A stretch of DNA of 53,810 nucleotides from a virus. The notes under the pieces were generated by a model, which did no database searches, was not told the origin of the DNA, and was given only the letters and a program-made list of their open reading frames with translations. A program made the position numbers and the translations under genes. The stretch lies in the IMG/VR virus record IMGVR_UViG_3300010938_000051, positions 1 through 53,810 of that record. One strand, written 5' to 3'. How positions within the stretch are numbered: position 1 is the first letter of the stretch; every line of letters starts with the position of its first letter. Positions 12,662 to 20,093 of this stretch are shown here, piece after piece.

Positions 12662-12676
12662 TTGACGCACAGTCAA
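12662..12676. promoter_or_regulatory. Second operator palindrome
   Basis: TTGAC-GCACA-GTCAA (12662-12676) is a perfect 5-bp dyad, 34 bases (three helical turns) from the first operator measured start to start. The spacing suits cooperative binding of a dimeric HTH repressor to the region between the divergent transcripts. Confidence 0.65.
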
Positions 12677-12682
12677 GAAATG

Positions 12683-12711
12683 TTGCTGCGGCGGCAAAAT
12701 CGGCCTATATT
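12683..12711 (+). promoter_or_regulatory. Rightward promoter for the HTH gene
   Basis: TTGCTG (12683-12688), a 17-base spacer and TATATT (12706-12711) form a reasonable promoter. The start would fall at or within a few bases of the ATG at 12719, and the AAGGG next to the ATG is too close to act as a ribosome site, so the message is probably leaderless, as for lambda cI from PRM. Confidence 0.5.
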
Positions 12712-12718
12712 CAAGGGT

Positions 12719-12943
12719 ATGACCCGCAATTCGATGCCACATCCAATCGACGTTCTCGCGCAAATGGCGGGCAGCCAAAAGCGCCTCGCGTGGATTTTGG
12801 GAGTCAGCCAAGAGCAGGTTTCGCGCTGGCGACATGGAAAATATCCGCTTCCTGAATGGGTTATTGTGCTTGCCGAGGCGATGGTGCGCATCCCGCCGCA
12901 GCAGTGGCCGCGCCGCTGGCACCAGCGGCCGAATGATCAATGA
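12719..12943 (+). CDS. Cro/YdaS-like HTH repressor
   Basis: A 74-residue protein with an HTH at residues 14-45: VLAQMAGSQKRLAWILGVSQ, then EQVSRWRHGKYPLPEWVIV. The layout (Q-x-x-LA-x-x-LGVSQ-x-VS-x-W-x-x-G) is that of Cro/YdaS-type phage repressors. It directly follows two operator palindromes and faces a leftward promoter, the arrangement of a phage immunity switch. A shorter start (MPHPIDVL) is possible but loses the leaderless arrangement. No cleavage or dimerisation domain is present, so control would be of the Cro type. Confidence 0.75.
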   Translation: MTRNSMPHPIDVLAQMAGSQKRLAWILGVSQEQVSRWRHGKYPLPEWVIVLAEAMVRIPPQQWPRRWHQRPNDQ

Positions 12944-13102
12944 TCCTGTGCATAACCCCTTGCGCGCGCGAGCAAATCACGTCATACCGGATGCGGACGA
13001 GTGCGGTTCGGCGATGCGTTGCTCTTCATGGCTCGCCGATGGATGTCTGTCTCCGCGCCCCGGCCGCTCGCATACACGCGCGAGCGAGCGCATGGGCGAA
13101 AT

Positions 13103-13289
13103 ATGTCTGCAGAATCACGAAAAACTGATCCGGCTATAGAGCGCGCAGTTGTTGACTTCCTCGGCTGGCTGCTGGGCCAGGGTGTGTCGCTGAGCGCAGG
13201 CTCGGCGGCTGATCCTCGCGCGACTAGATGCGCTTGCCGAGCTAGTCAGCGAAGATGAACAGGCGACAAAGCGCGCGCGGAATCGCTAG
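13103..13289 (+). pseudogene. Frameshifted first copy of a tandem gene family
   Basis: The frame from ATG 13103 reads MSAESRKTDPAIERAVVDFL, GWLLGQGVSLS. After about base 13190 the matching sequence AQARRLILARLDAL continues in another frame to a stop at 13287. The second copy (13294-13467) has the same block, SPAQARRLILARLDAA, in one frame. A single-base loss is the simplest cause. A sequencing or assembly error is also possible. The DNA starts of the two copies align closely (ATGTCTGCAGAATCAC against GTGTCTGCGAAATCAC). Confidence 0.6.
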
Positions 13290-13293
13290 TCAC

Positions 13294-13467
13294 GTGTCTG
13301 CGAAATCACAAAAATTTGATCACGATCAGGATGCTGACGAGGTTGAGCTTGCGTTGCTTGATCTTGTGTCATGGCTGTTCCGCGTCGGACTCTCGCCGGC
13401 ACAAGCTCGCCGGCTGATCCTCGCGCGATTGGATGCGGCTATACAACTCGCGACGGACAACGGATGA
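13294..13467 (+). CDS. Second copy of the tandem family
   Basis: A 57-residue helical protein from GTG 13294 (VSAKSQKFDHDQDADEVELA, then LLDLVSWLFRVGLSPAQARR). The GTG is chosen because it aligns with the ATG of the broken copy; an ATG at 13255 also fits. The core LSPAQARRLILARLDA resembles a small helical DNA-binding module. The stop overlaps the start of the third gene by ATGA. Confidence 0.55.
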   Translation: MSAKSQKFDHDQDADEVELALLDLVSWLFRVGLSPAQARRLILARLDAAIQLATDNG

Positions 13468-13712
13468 GCGCAAAAGAAAAGCTCCCAGAAGGGCTAACGC
13501 AATCGCTCGCATCCGAAATAGATCAGTATTTGGTCATGGCAATTCGCGCGGCCGTACAATCAGACAAAGCTGGAATCCCGCGCACACTGAGAACCTATTT
13601 GCGCGGCCGCATCGAAATGCTCTGCGAGCACATACAACTCGCGGGAGCGCAAACAACAACCGCCGCAATACGCAAAAGCATAATACAACAAAGCAAAAAT
13701 ACGACAGCTTGA
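13464..13712 (+). CDS. Third, diverged member of the tandem family or unrelated small helical protein
   Basis: An 82-residue protein starting MSAKEKLPEGLTQSLASEID, then QYLVMAIRAAVQSDKAG and YLRGRIEMLCEHIQLA. The first residues MSAKEK echo the VSAKSQ and MSAESR starts of the preceding copies, but the rest is too different for certainty. Gln/Thr-rich C-terminus. Translation is coupled to the preceding gene. No known family. Confidence 0.55.
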   Translation: MSAKEKLPEGLTQSLASEIDQYLVMAIRAAVQSDKAGIPRTLRTYLRGRIEMLCEHIQLAGAQTTTAAIRKSIIQQSKNTTA

Positions 13713-13772
13713 ACAGAAAACCCGCTGAACAGCGTGAATCCAGAAAAGTCACGGCCAAGGGGAAAAACACCC

Positions 13773-14369
13773 ATGCAACTCGCAAAAATCGCCGCCGCTG
13801 CTGCTTTGGTTGCAGCTTTGCATTCGTCCGCGCTCGCGCAAACCGCTTGTTTTGCTGAGCTTTCTGCCGGTTACGGCATCGCCAGCGCTGACCTCAGCGA
13901 CGCCTGGACGGGGCCGATCACCATCGCGGCCGATGGGCTGCAAGCTGGCGCTGGGCTCGGCTGCGATGTGAGGATGGGCCGTGTTGTTGTCGGCGCGCTC
14001 GGTCGCTATGAAATCGCTGATATTGCTAGCAAAATTGGCACTGCATCGTTCGGCGCGGATGGGCAGTGGTCGGTGGCCGTGCGCGGTGGTGTGATGCTCA
14101 GCGATGGCGCGCTGGCTTATGGCTTGGTTGGCCTGGCTGGTCATGACGTGAGCCTTGCTGGCGCGGGGCTGAGCGAGACGGGGCTGCTTGTCGGTGGCGG
14201 GCTGGAGGTGACGGCCTTTGATCCGCGCTTGGCGATTTTTGCTGAGTTTACAAGGGTTTACGGCGAGCGCGAGGAGATTGCGGCCGGTGTCTCGGCGCGG
14301 CCTGTCTCGGATGCGGTCCGGGCCGGTGTGCGCTGGCGGTTCTTCACGGCTGGCGGGCAAAGGGAATAA
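13773..14369 (+). CDS. Outer-membrane beta-barrel protein (Lom/Omp25-like)
   Basis: A 198-residue protein from the ATG with MQLAKIAAAAALVAALHSSA, a Sec signal peptide ending ALAQ. The mature part has alternating-residue amphipathic strands (CFAELSAGYGIASADLS, QAGAGLGCDVRMG, VVGALGRYEIADIA, WSVAVRGGVMLS, ALAYGLVGLAGHD, LLVGGGLEVTAF, LAIFAEFTRVYG) and ends with VRAGVRWRFF, with the terminal aromatic that targets outer-membrane barrels. Phage-coded barrels of this size (lambda Lom, Ail-like) alter the lysogen surface or block superinfection. GGGGA lies upstream of the start. The longer frame from 13734 would bury the signal peptide. Confidence 0.75.
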   Translation: MQLAKIAAAAALVAALHSSALAQTACFAELSAGYGIASADLSDAWTGPITIAADGLQAGAGLGCDVRMGRVVVGALGRYEIADIASKIGTASFGADGQWSVAVRGGVMLSDGALAYGLVGLAGHDVSLAGAGLSETGLLVGGGLEVTAFDPRLAIFAEFTRVYGEREEIAAGVSARPVSDAVRAGVRWRFFTAGGQRE

Positions 14370-14462
14370 TTTTGCTCGAAAATGCCTACTCGCCGCGAGG
14401 CTAGAAGTCATGTTTGTAGAAAAATATTCTAACTCACTCCGAGCTGGTAGAAATGAATTTGC
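14362..14462 (+). repeat. 101-bp direct repeat, copy 1
   Basis: Starts GGGAATAATTTTGCTCG over the stop codon of the barrel gene and matches 14555-14655 without gaps, about 70 percent by eye, with the first 17 bases identical and later shared runs such as GTAGAAAA and CTCCGAGC. In one frame both copies read NFAR...FVE.Y...LRA.RN.FA. Possibly a decayed coding repeat or a conserved RNA element. Confidence 0.75.
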
Positions 14463-14554
14463 GTTTGGCGGGGTTTGGACGGGCATGATTGAGCTGGTGC
14501 GGGCCGGTTTGAGCGGGGTTTGCGGCCGGATTGGCGGGGTTTGTGCGGCCGGAA

Positions 14555-14655
14555 GGGAATAATTTTGCTCGCCGATGGCTTTCAGCCCGGATGCTGGAAG
14601 CGCAATTCGTAGAAAATTATTTCTTCCGCCTCCGAGCCGATAGAAACGATTTTGC
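14555..14655 (+). repeat. 101-bp direct repeat, copy 2
   Basis: Second copy of the 14362-14462 element, lying directly before the 14664 gene. Between the copies the plus strand is GC-rich with repeated GGGGTTTG/GGCCGG stretches, and no convincing gene fills 14370-14663. Confidence 0.75.
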
Positions 14656-14663
14656 TCCAGACG

Positions 14664-14990
14664 ATGAAGCTCCCCTCGTTGCGCTGGCCGGATCACGTGG
14701 TCTACGAGGCCGGCGGCATGATCGAGCTAACCGAGCCGGTGGTGGCGTCGCGGCTGGCGACCGAGCGGCTGCCGGCGGAGGCGCTGAGCGAGGCGGCGCG
14801 GCGGCTGGCGCGGGAGCGGGGCGGCGAGATGATCGGCCGGTGGGACGTGTTGGCGGACGGGGTGCGGCACCGCGTGACGTGGGTACGCTGGCGGCTGGCG
14901 GCTGATGACCCGCAAGCGGATGCGGAGGCGGCGCGTGTGCTTGTTGAGGTGCTGAGGGTGCGGGAGTTGGTGCGTGACGGCGCTGTATGA
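14664..14990 (+). CDS. 108-residue protein of unknown function
   Basis: Starts MKLPSLRWPDHVVYEAGGMI and continues with RLPAEALSEAARRLARERGG and a beta-like part HRVTWVRWRLAADDP. Length and composition resemble its neighbour (14974-15324), which also contains a helix then VVTYYLALDVPEDDPR, so the two may be distant paralogues: both end in ...W/YxLxxDxPxxD then a long helix. They overlap by 17 bases. Function is unknown. Confidence 0.6.
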   Translation: MKLPSLRWPDHVVYEAGGMIELTEPVVASRLATERLPAEALSEAARRLARERGGEMIGRWDVLADGVRHRVTWVRWRLAADDPQADAEAARVLVEVLRVRELVRDGAV

Positions 14991-15324
14991 GGACCGGCGG
15001 TTGGACTATGCGCCGGAGATTGTGGTGCATCTGCCGGGGGCGGTGCGATTGCTGCGGCCGCTCTGCCTGGCGCAACGGGATACGGGGCCGCCCGACATGG
15101 AGGCGGCGGATCGGATTGCCGAGCACGTGGCCCGTAGCATGGGCTGGCAGGTGTATGGCTGGCAGCGATGCAGGCTGAGCAGCGGACATGTGGTGGTGAC
15201 GTATTATTTGGCGCTGGACGTACCGGAGGATGACCCGCGACGGGAGACGCTGGAGCGGGCGGCGGTGGCGGCGGTGCAGGCGGATGACGGGGAGATGTAC
15301 CGGCGGGTTGTGCGTGGGGAGTGA
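14974..15324 (+). CDS. 116-residue protein of unknown function
   Basis: Starts at GTG 14974 inside the end of the preceding gene. Contains PEIVVHLPGAVRLLRPL, a helical MEAADRIAEHVARSMGWQVY and VVVTYYLALDVPEDDPRR. It is built like the preceding gene product and is probably its paralogue. From here to about 20.4 kb codons end almost always in G and the plus strand is strongly G-rich. Confidence 0.6.
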   Translation: MTALYEDRRLDYAPEIVVHLPGAVRLLRPLCLAQRDTGPPDMEAADRIAEHVARSMGWQVYGWQRCRLSSGHVVVTYYLALDVPEDDPRRETLERAAVAAVQADDGEMYRRVVRGE

Positions 15325-15367
15325 GGGGCGCGTCAGGGTGCTGGCGTTTGGCTGAAGGGGAAGCGAG

Positions 15368-16537
15368 ATGCGCGGGTTCATTCGCGGTGTAGGCCGGTTT
15401 TTTGCGAGCCAGTGGCGGCAGTATAACGAATTGGGTCAGTTGTTGTTTGTGCTGGCGCTTGTGGCGATCGCGACGGATGTGGCGATTGCGTATCAGTATG
15501 GGCGGAGCATGACGTGGTTGCATGGGGTAGGGTTTGGCGTGGTGGCGCTGGCGTTTTGCGTTTTGCCGGATGTGGCGATGACGGAGGCGAGGCGGGGCCG
15601 GTGGGCGGCGGCGAGTGGGATTGGGCTGGCGTGTGCGGTGGTTTTGTTTCCGGTGAGTTGGCAGTCGCATTTGGGGTATGGGGCTGGGGTTCGGCTGGGG
15701 GACATGCAACAGACGGATTTTCAGCATGCATCGTTGGAGGCGACGCGGGCGGCGTTGCGGTCGGAGGAAGCGAATATTGAGATGTGGCGTCGGCAGTTAG
15801 CGGATTTGAAGGAGCGGAACCGGCGTGGGGCGGAGGCGTTTGCGGCTCGGAATTCTGGGTGGGTTTTGACGGTTGAGCCGAAGGCGTTGAATGAGCAGAT
15901 AGCGGCGTTGGATGTGAAGATAGCGAATGAGGCGCGGCGGGTGAGGTGTGGGCAGAAGTGTGAGGAGTTGATGCAGCAGCGGGCGGCGCTGATGGCGTTG
16001 GCGGCGGATATTACGGCGGAGAATGATTTGAGTGGGAGGATTGAGGCGACGCAGCGGGTGATTGATGCGAAGTTAGCGGAGTTGAAGGGGATGGGGTATC
16101 GGTCGTCGGCGGTTGTGAATCAGAATGACGTTTTGGCGAAGTTGTTCAATTTGGTGGCGGTTGGGTTGGGGTATGGTGGGGCGGCGGATGAGGCGATCCG
16201 GCCGACGGAGGTGCAGCGGGTAGTGGCCAACACGACGGTGGCGGGGGCGGCGTCGCTGGCGTTCATGCTGGTGGGTCCGTTGTTGTTTTTGGCGGCGGGT
16301 TTGAATCGGGTTGGTGGGGTTAGTGGTGGGGTTGGTGGTGGGGGAGTTGATGTGAGGCCGGACCCGGTTCGGGTGACGGATGGGGTGGGGGTACAGCGAT
16401 CGCCGGCTGGGGTGTCGATGGAGCCGATTCATGTACATACGCGGGAGGAGGTGGTGATGCGGGACCCTGCGATTCGGCGGTGGGCGTTGAGTGAGGAGGT
16501 GAGGGCGATGTTGGGGAAGGGGGCGGTGGCGGCATGA
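15368..16537 (+). CDS. Multi-pass membrane protein with central coiled coil
   Basis: A 389-residue protein. Hydrophobic segments lie near 24-42 (LLFVLALVAIATDVAIAYQ), 50-68 (WLHGVGFGVVALAFCVLPD), 82-98 (ASGIGLACAVVLFPVSW) and 294-320 (TVAGAASLAFMLVGPLLFLA). Between them a long coiled coil (about 120-260) includes two cysteines (VRCGQKCEELM). The C-terminus is Gly/Val-rich, then an HVHTREEVVMRDPAIRRWAL motif. Membrane proteins of this shape precede terminase genes in several alphaproteobacterial phages, but I cannot assign a function. KGAVAA overlaps the next start (ATGA). Confidence 0.6.
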   Translation: MRGFIRGVGRFFASQWRQYNELGQLLFVLALVAIATDVAIAYQYGRSMTWLHGVGFGVVALAFCVLPDVAMTEARRGRWAAASGIGLACAVVLFPVSWQSHLGYGAGVRLGDMQQTDFQHASLEATRAALRSEEANIEMWRRQLADLKERNRRGAEAFAARNSGWVLTVEPKALNEQIAALDVKIANEARRVRCGQKCEELMQQRAALMALAADITAENDLSGRIEATQRVIDAKLAELKGMGYRSSAVVNQNDVLAKLFNLVAVGLGYGGAADEAIRPTEVQRVVANTTVAGAASLAFMLVGPLLFLAAGLNRVGGVSGGVGGGGVDVRPDPVRVTDGVGVQRSPAGVSMEPIHVHTREEVVMRDPAIRRWALSEEVRAMLGKGAVAA

Positions 16538-16662
16538 TATGGGCGTTGTTGCATGCGCTGGCGCATCCGGAGGAGTGGGAGTGGACGTTGGATCGGGGGA
16601 GTGGGGAGTTTCGGTTGCGCCACGTATTGTGGCGGCGGGAAGGTTTTGGGGATGGGTGTTGA
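16534..16662 (+). CDS. 42-residue protein
   Basis: A short frame, MIWALLHALAHPEEWEWTLD then RGSGEFRLRHVLWRREGFGDGC, whose ATG overlaps the previous stop. Composition and length are typical of a small coupled phage protein. Function is unknown. It ends 4 bases after the GTG start of the next gene. Confidence 0.5.
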   Translation: MIWALLHALAHPEEWEWTLDRGSGEFRLRHVLWRREGFGDGC

Positions 16663-16889
16663 GGAGGGTTGGGTTTGACGGGGTATATGTTCCGGGTCGG
16701 ATTGTGATTTTGCCGGAGTGTATGGGGGATGCGGGGTTGGTGCGGCATGAGATGTGTCATTGGCGGCAGCGTATGAGGGATGGGTTTGTGGGGTATTGGG
16801 TGAGGACGGGGTGGTATTTGGTGAGGTATGGCTATGAGCGATCACCTTATGAGTGTGAGGCCCGATCCGCACAGTTTGGTGGTGAGTGA
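16656..16889 (+). CDS. Small HExxH putative metallopeptidase
   Basis: A 77-residue protein from GTG 16656 (TTG 16659 also fits). It contains LVRHEMCHWRQRMRDGFVGY, with the zinc-binding HEMCH motif, and a downstream acidic YECEAR that could give the third ligand, spaced as in minimal zincins. Small proteins of this type (HE-x-x-H-x-x-Q) occur beside phage packaging or head genes. It could process or degrade a host or virion protein; no substrate is evident. The fold is very short, so an adhesion or scaffold use of the fold is possible. Confidence 0.55.
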   Translation: MLRRVGFDGVYVPGRIVILPECMGDAGLVRHEMCHWRQRMRDGFVGYWVRTGWYLVRYGYERSPYECEARSAQFGGE

Positions 16890-17058
16890 GATGGAGGCGG
16901 TGGAGTTGCGGCGGTTGATGGGGGTGGCGCGGGTTGGGGTGGTGGGGTTGGCGTATGTTGCGGGGTGTCGGGCGGTGGATGTGCATCGGATGCGACGCGG
17001 GGTTGAGCCGGTGTCGTTGAGGGTTGCGGCGGCGGTGAGGGCGATGGCGCATGGCTGA
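16828..17058 (+). CDS. Small HTH-like protein
   Basis: A 76-residue protein starting MAMSDHLMSVRPDPHSLVVS with GGTGAGG just before the ATG. It overlaps the previous gene by 62 bases. The second half (ELRRLMGVARVGVVGLAYVA, then RAVDVHRMRRGVEPVSLRVA) is compatible with an HTH. It directly precedes the small terminase gene and overlaps it. Function is uncertain; it may be a DNA-binding helper of packaging. Confidence 0.5.
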   Translation: MAMSDHLMSVRPDPHSLVVSEMEAVELRRLMGVARVGVVGLAYVAGCRAVDVHRMRRGVEPVSLRVAAAVRAMAHG

Positions 17059-17539
17059 GGATGGGGTGAACGGGGCGGTTCCTGGGGTGGTTCAGGAGGA
17101 TGAGTACAAGACGGAGACGGAGAAGCTGGTGGCGGCGAAGTTGTGGGCGCTGCCGGAGGAGGAGAAGAAGAAGCTGACGGGGAAGGCTCGGGCGCTGGCG
17201 AATTTGCGTCCGGTGCAGAAGGGGGAGGTGAGGAATCCGTTTGGCCGGGCGAAGCGGGATTTGGATTTGGCGAAGAAGGCCCGGCGTCATGCGGAGAAGG
17301 CGATATTGGTTTTGGCGGAGGTGATGTCGAACAAGCAGGCACCTCCGGCGGCGCGGGTGTCGGCGGCGAGTGAGTTGCTGGATCGGGGGTATGGGAAGGC
17401 ACCGCAGACGTTGGATTTGAAGATGGATTTTGGCCAGCAATTGGAGGCGTTTTTGCGTGAGTTGGGGGATGTGCGGAAGCAGAGGATTCCGGCGGAGAAG
17501 TTGATTAACGGTGATGTGATTGACGTTGAGACTGACTGA
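17051..17539 (+). CDS. terS: Probable terminase small subunit
   Basis: A 162-residue protein directly before the large terminase, overlapping it by 20 bases. Contains NLRPVQKGEVRNPFGRAKRD, a stretch typical of small DNA-binding subunits with an HTH (DUF5681-like), then LAKKARRHAEKAILVLAEVM and helical RVSAASELLDRGYGKAPQ. The end is acidic (GDVIDVETD). The role is recognition of the packaging site and loading of TerL. Assignment rests on position and this pattern, not on a profile search. Confidence 0.65.
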   Translation: MAEDGVNGAVPGVVQEDEYKTETEKLVAAKLWALPEEEKKKLTGKARALANLRPVQKGEVRNPFGRAKRDLDLAKKARRHAEKAILVLAEVMSNKQAPPAARVSAASELLDRGYGKAPQTLDLKMDFGQQLEAFLRELGDVRKQRIPAEKLINGDVIDVETD

Positions 17540-20093
17540 TCTGGACGGGGCGCAAGCGGAAGTTTGGAAGGATTTGATCAGGCGTTGGCGGGAGAATCCG
17601 CTGACGTTTGTGCTGGAGGCGTTTTTCCGGATTCGGGAGGAGGAGTGGACGCCGTGGCGTCCTGGGGAGGTGCGGCCGGAGGAGATTCCGGTGGGGCCGG
17701 AGTTGTGGCAGGGGGAATTTCTGAGGGATGTGGCTCGGGCGAAGGTGGAGGGTCGGCGGCGGTTTACGGTCCGGGCGGGGCACGGAGTGGGGAAAGCCCT
17801 TGGGGTTGATGAGCCGGTACTGACTCCGCATGGGTGGGTGCGGATTGGGGACATTCGGATTGGGGACATGGTTGCGTCTGCGGATGGGACGTGGACGAAG
17901 GTGATTGGGGTGTATCCGCAGGGGGTTCGGGATCGGTATCGGGTTTGGCTGAATGATGGGACGAGTGTTGTTACGGATGGCGATCATTTGTGGCTGACGA
18001 CGACGCGGGCGGAGCGCAAGCGTGGGGTTGAGGGGCGGGTGAGGACGACGCGGGAGATTGCGGGGAGTTTGCATGCGCAGAATGGGCGGGCTCGGATACT
18101 GAATCATTGTTTGCCGAGACTGAAGGCGGTGAGGCATTTGCGGGCAGTAGTTCCGGTTGAGCCGTATGTTCTGGGGGTTTGGCTGGGGGATGGGGTTAAG
18201 CAGGGATATATAACGACGAATGCATTGGATCGGGATATTGTGGCTGGGTGTGGGGGGCGAACGGTTTGGGTTGATCGTGGGACGGTGGTGTTTCGGGCGG
18301 AGGGATTAACGGCGGGATTGCGGGTGCTGGGATTGTATGGAGTAGGGAGTCATGAGCGATTTATTCCGAGATGTTATTTGCATGGGAGTATTGGGCAGCG
18401 TGTAGCGCTGTTGCAGGGTTTGTTGGACACGGATGGAACGGTGGGGCGGCGGAACAATGCGGTGGTGTTTGAGACGACGAGCGAGCGGCTGGCGGATGAT
18501 GTATCGGAGCTGGTGAGGTCGCTGGGCGGGGTGGTGAGAAGGGGAAGCAGGCGCGGGAAGTATTGTGGAGTGGAGAAGCGGTGGAGCTACCGGGTGTATA
18601 TTTCTCTGCCGGAGGAGATTGCGCCGTTCCGGTGCGCGCGGAAGGCGGAGAAGTACAGGCCGGTATTTGAGTCGAAGAACCGGGACAGAACGCTGAGCAG
18701 GTTTGTTGCGCGGGTGGAGCCGGTGGGGGCTGGGGAGACGGTTTGCATTGCAGTAGATCATCCTTCGAAACTGTATGTGACGCGCGATCACATTGTGACG
18801 CACAATACCACGTTGCAGGCGTGGTTGATTTTGTGGTTTGTGATTTTTCATCGGGATTTGAAGGTTCCGGTGACGGCGAACAGTCAGGATCAGTTGCGGG
18901 ATGTGGTTTGGGCGGAGGTTGGAAAGTGGCATCGTATGCTTCCGGATTTCTTGCGGGAGCAGGTTGAGGTGACGGCGGAGCGGGTTCAGATGAAGGTGAA
19001 CCCGGAGACGGCATTCGCGGTGGCGAGGACGGCGCGGCCGGAGAGGCCGGAGGCGTTGCAGGGATTTCACGCGGGAACGCTGGCGTTTTTCATCGAGGAG
19101 GCGTCGGGTATAGATGATGTGATTTTTGAGACGGCGGGCGGTGCGCTGTCGAGTGAGGATAGCTGGGTGTTTATGTTTGGGAACCCGACGCGGACGAGCG
19201 GGTACTTTTACAAGTCGCATCATGAAAAGAGCGCGCAGTGGCGGACGTATCATGTGCCGTGCTCGGCGTCGCTGCGGGTTGCGGACAATTACAGTCAGGA
19301 GATTGAGCAGGAGTATGGGCGGGACAGCAATGTGTATCGCGTGCGTGTGCTGGGTGAGTTCCCGCTGACGGAGGACGATGGGGTTTTGTCGCTGGGGCTG
19401 GTCCGGGCGGCGATGGACCGGGATGTGGTTCCGAGCGAGAGCGGAGTGGTGTGGGGATTGGATGTAGCGCGGTTTGGAGATGACTCAACGGCGCTGGCGA
19501 AGCGGCGCGGGAATGTATTGCTTGAGCCGGTGAAGGAATGGAGAAAGCTGGATTTGATGCAGGTGGCCGGGGTGGTAGCGCGGGAATATCAGGAGACGCC
19601 GATTGAGAAAAAGCCTGCGGCGATCAACATTGATGCGATTGGGCTGGGGGCGGGCGTCGCGGACCGGCTGAGGGAGCTTGGGCTGCCGGCACGGGCGATC
19701 AATGTGGGGGAGAGCCCGTCGGTGGATCAGCATAGGTATATGCGATTGCGGGATGAGTTGTGGTGGCGGTGCCGGGAGTGGTTTGAGACGCGGGCGGTGA
19801 GGATTCCGGAAGATAAGGAATTGATTGCGGAGTTGGTTGCGCCGAAGTACCGGATGGAGAGTTCCGGGAAGATCAAGATCGAAAGCAAGGATGAGATGAA
19901 GAAACGCGGGCTGAAGAGCCCGAACAAGGCGGACGCGCTGTGTCTGACGTTTGCGGGCGGGGATTTGGTGCTGGCGGTGCGCCGGCGAGTGACGACGGTG
20001 ATGGAGTATGATCCGTTTCGGATTGGCGGAGCGGAATACGAGCGCGAGATTGGCCGGCAGAGTGTGGCCGGGATGGAGTATGCGCCGTGGTGA
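17520..20093 (+). CDS. terL: Terminase large subunit interrupted by a class 3 intein
   Basis: The 857-residue product is a 520-residue terminase carrying a 337-residue intein. Extein 1-92 ends in the P-loop AGHGVGK, and extein 430-857 resumes TTLQAWLILW, so splicing rebuilds the Walker A. FFIEEAS near 524 is the Walker B with its catalytic Glu. GLDVARFGDDSTAL near 647 and NKADALCL near 814 belong to the RNase-H-like nuclease. It packages DNA by an ATP-driven motor and cuts concatemers. The start is TTG 17520, the only one after an in-frame stop, coupled to terS. The gene has the G-rich composition of its neighbours, intein included. Confidence 0.93.
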   Translation: MTLRLTDLDGAQAEVWKDLIRRWRENPLTFVLEAFFRIREEEWTPWRPGEVRPEEIPVGPELWQGEFLRDVARAKVEGRRRFTVRAGHGVGKALGVDEPVLTPHGWVRIGDIRIGDMVASADGTWTKVIGVYPQGVRDRYRVWLNDGTSVVTDGDHLWLTTTRAERKRGVEGRVRTTREIAGSLHAQNGRARILNHCLPRLKAVRHLRAVVPVEPYVLGVWLGDGVKQGYITTNALDRDIVAGCGGRTVWVDRGTVVFRAEGLTAGLRVLGLYGVGSHERFIPRCYLHGSIGQRVALLQGLLDTDGTVGRRNNAVVFETTSERLADDVSELVRSLGGVVRRGSRRGKYCGVEKRWSYRVYISLPEEIAPFRCARKAEKYRPVFESKNRDRTLSRFVARVEPVGAGETVCIAVDHPSKLYVTRDHIVTHNTTLQAWLILWFVIFHRDLKVPVTANSQDQLRDVVWAEVGKWHRMLPDFLREQVEVTAERVQMKVNPETAFAVARTARPERPEALQGFHAGTLAFFIEEASGIDDVIFETAGGALSSEDSWVFMFGNPTRTSGYFYKSHHEKSAQWRTYHVPCSASLRVADNYSQEIEQEYGRDSNVYRVRVLGEFPLTEDDGVLSLGLVRAAMDRDVVPSESGVVWGLDVARFGDDSTALAKRRGNVLLEPVKEWRKLDLMQVAGVVAREYQETPIEKKPAAINIDAIGLGAGVADRLRELGLPARAINVGESPSVDQHRYMRLRDELWWRCREWFETRAVRIPEDKELIAELVAPKYRMESSGKIKIESKDEMKKRGLKSPNKADALCLTFAGGDLVLAVRRRVTTVMEYDPFRIGGAEYEREIGRQSVAGMEYAPW
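17796..18806 (+). other. Class 3 intein with LAGLIDADG endonuclease in terL
   Basis: Residues 93-429 of the terL product. It starts with Ala and ends THN followed by Thr430. Class 3 features are present: Trp158 in block B (GDHLW), Cys409 in block F (VCIAVDHP), Thr427 before the terminal His428-Asn429. In class 3 inteins the block F Cys starts splicing because residue 1 is not nucleophilic. Two endonuclease motifs are intact: VLGVWLGDG (Asp224) and LLQGLLDTDG (Asp305), so it may still home into intein-free terL. Unlike Cys1 or Ser1 inteins, mutation of Cys409 should block splicing. Confidence 0.88.

Noticed and set aside
12940-13128. Reading frame after the HTH gene
   Set aside because: No ribosome site and no sensible composition; it overlaps the start of the tandem family in another frame.
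16073-18137. Very long Pro/His/Arg-rich frames on the minus strand opposite the terminase region
   Set aside because: They arise from the extreme G bias of the plus strand, which removes stops on the other strand; composition is not protein-like.
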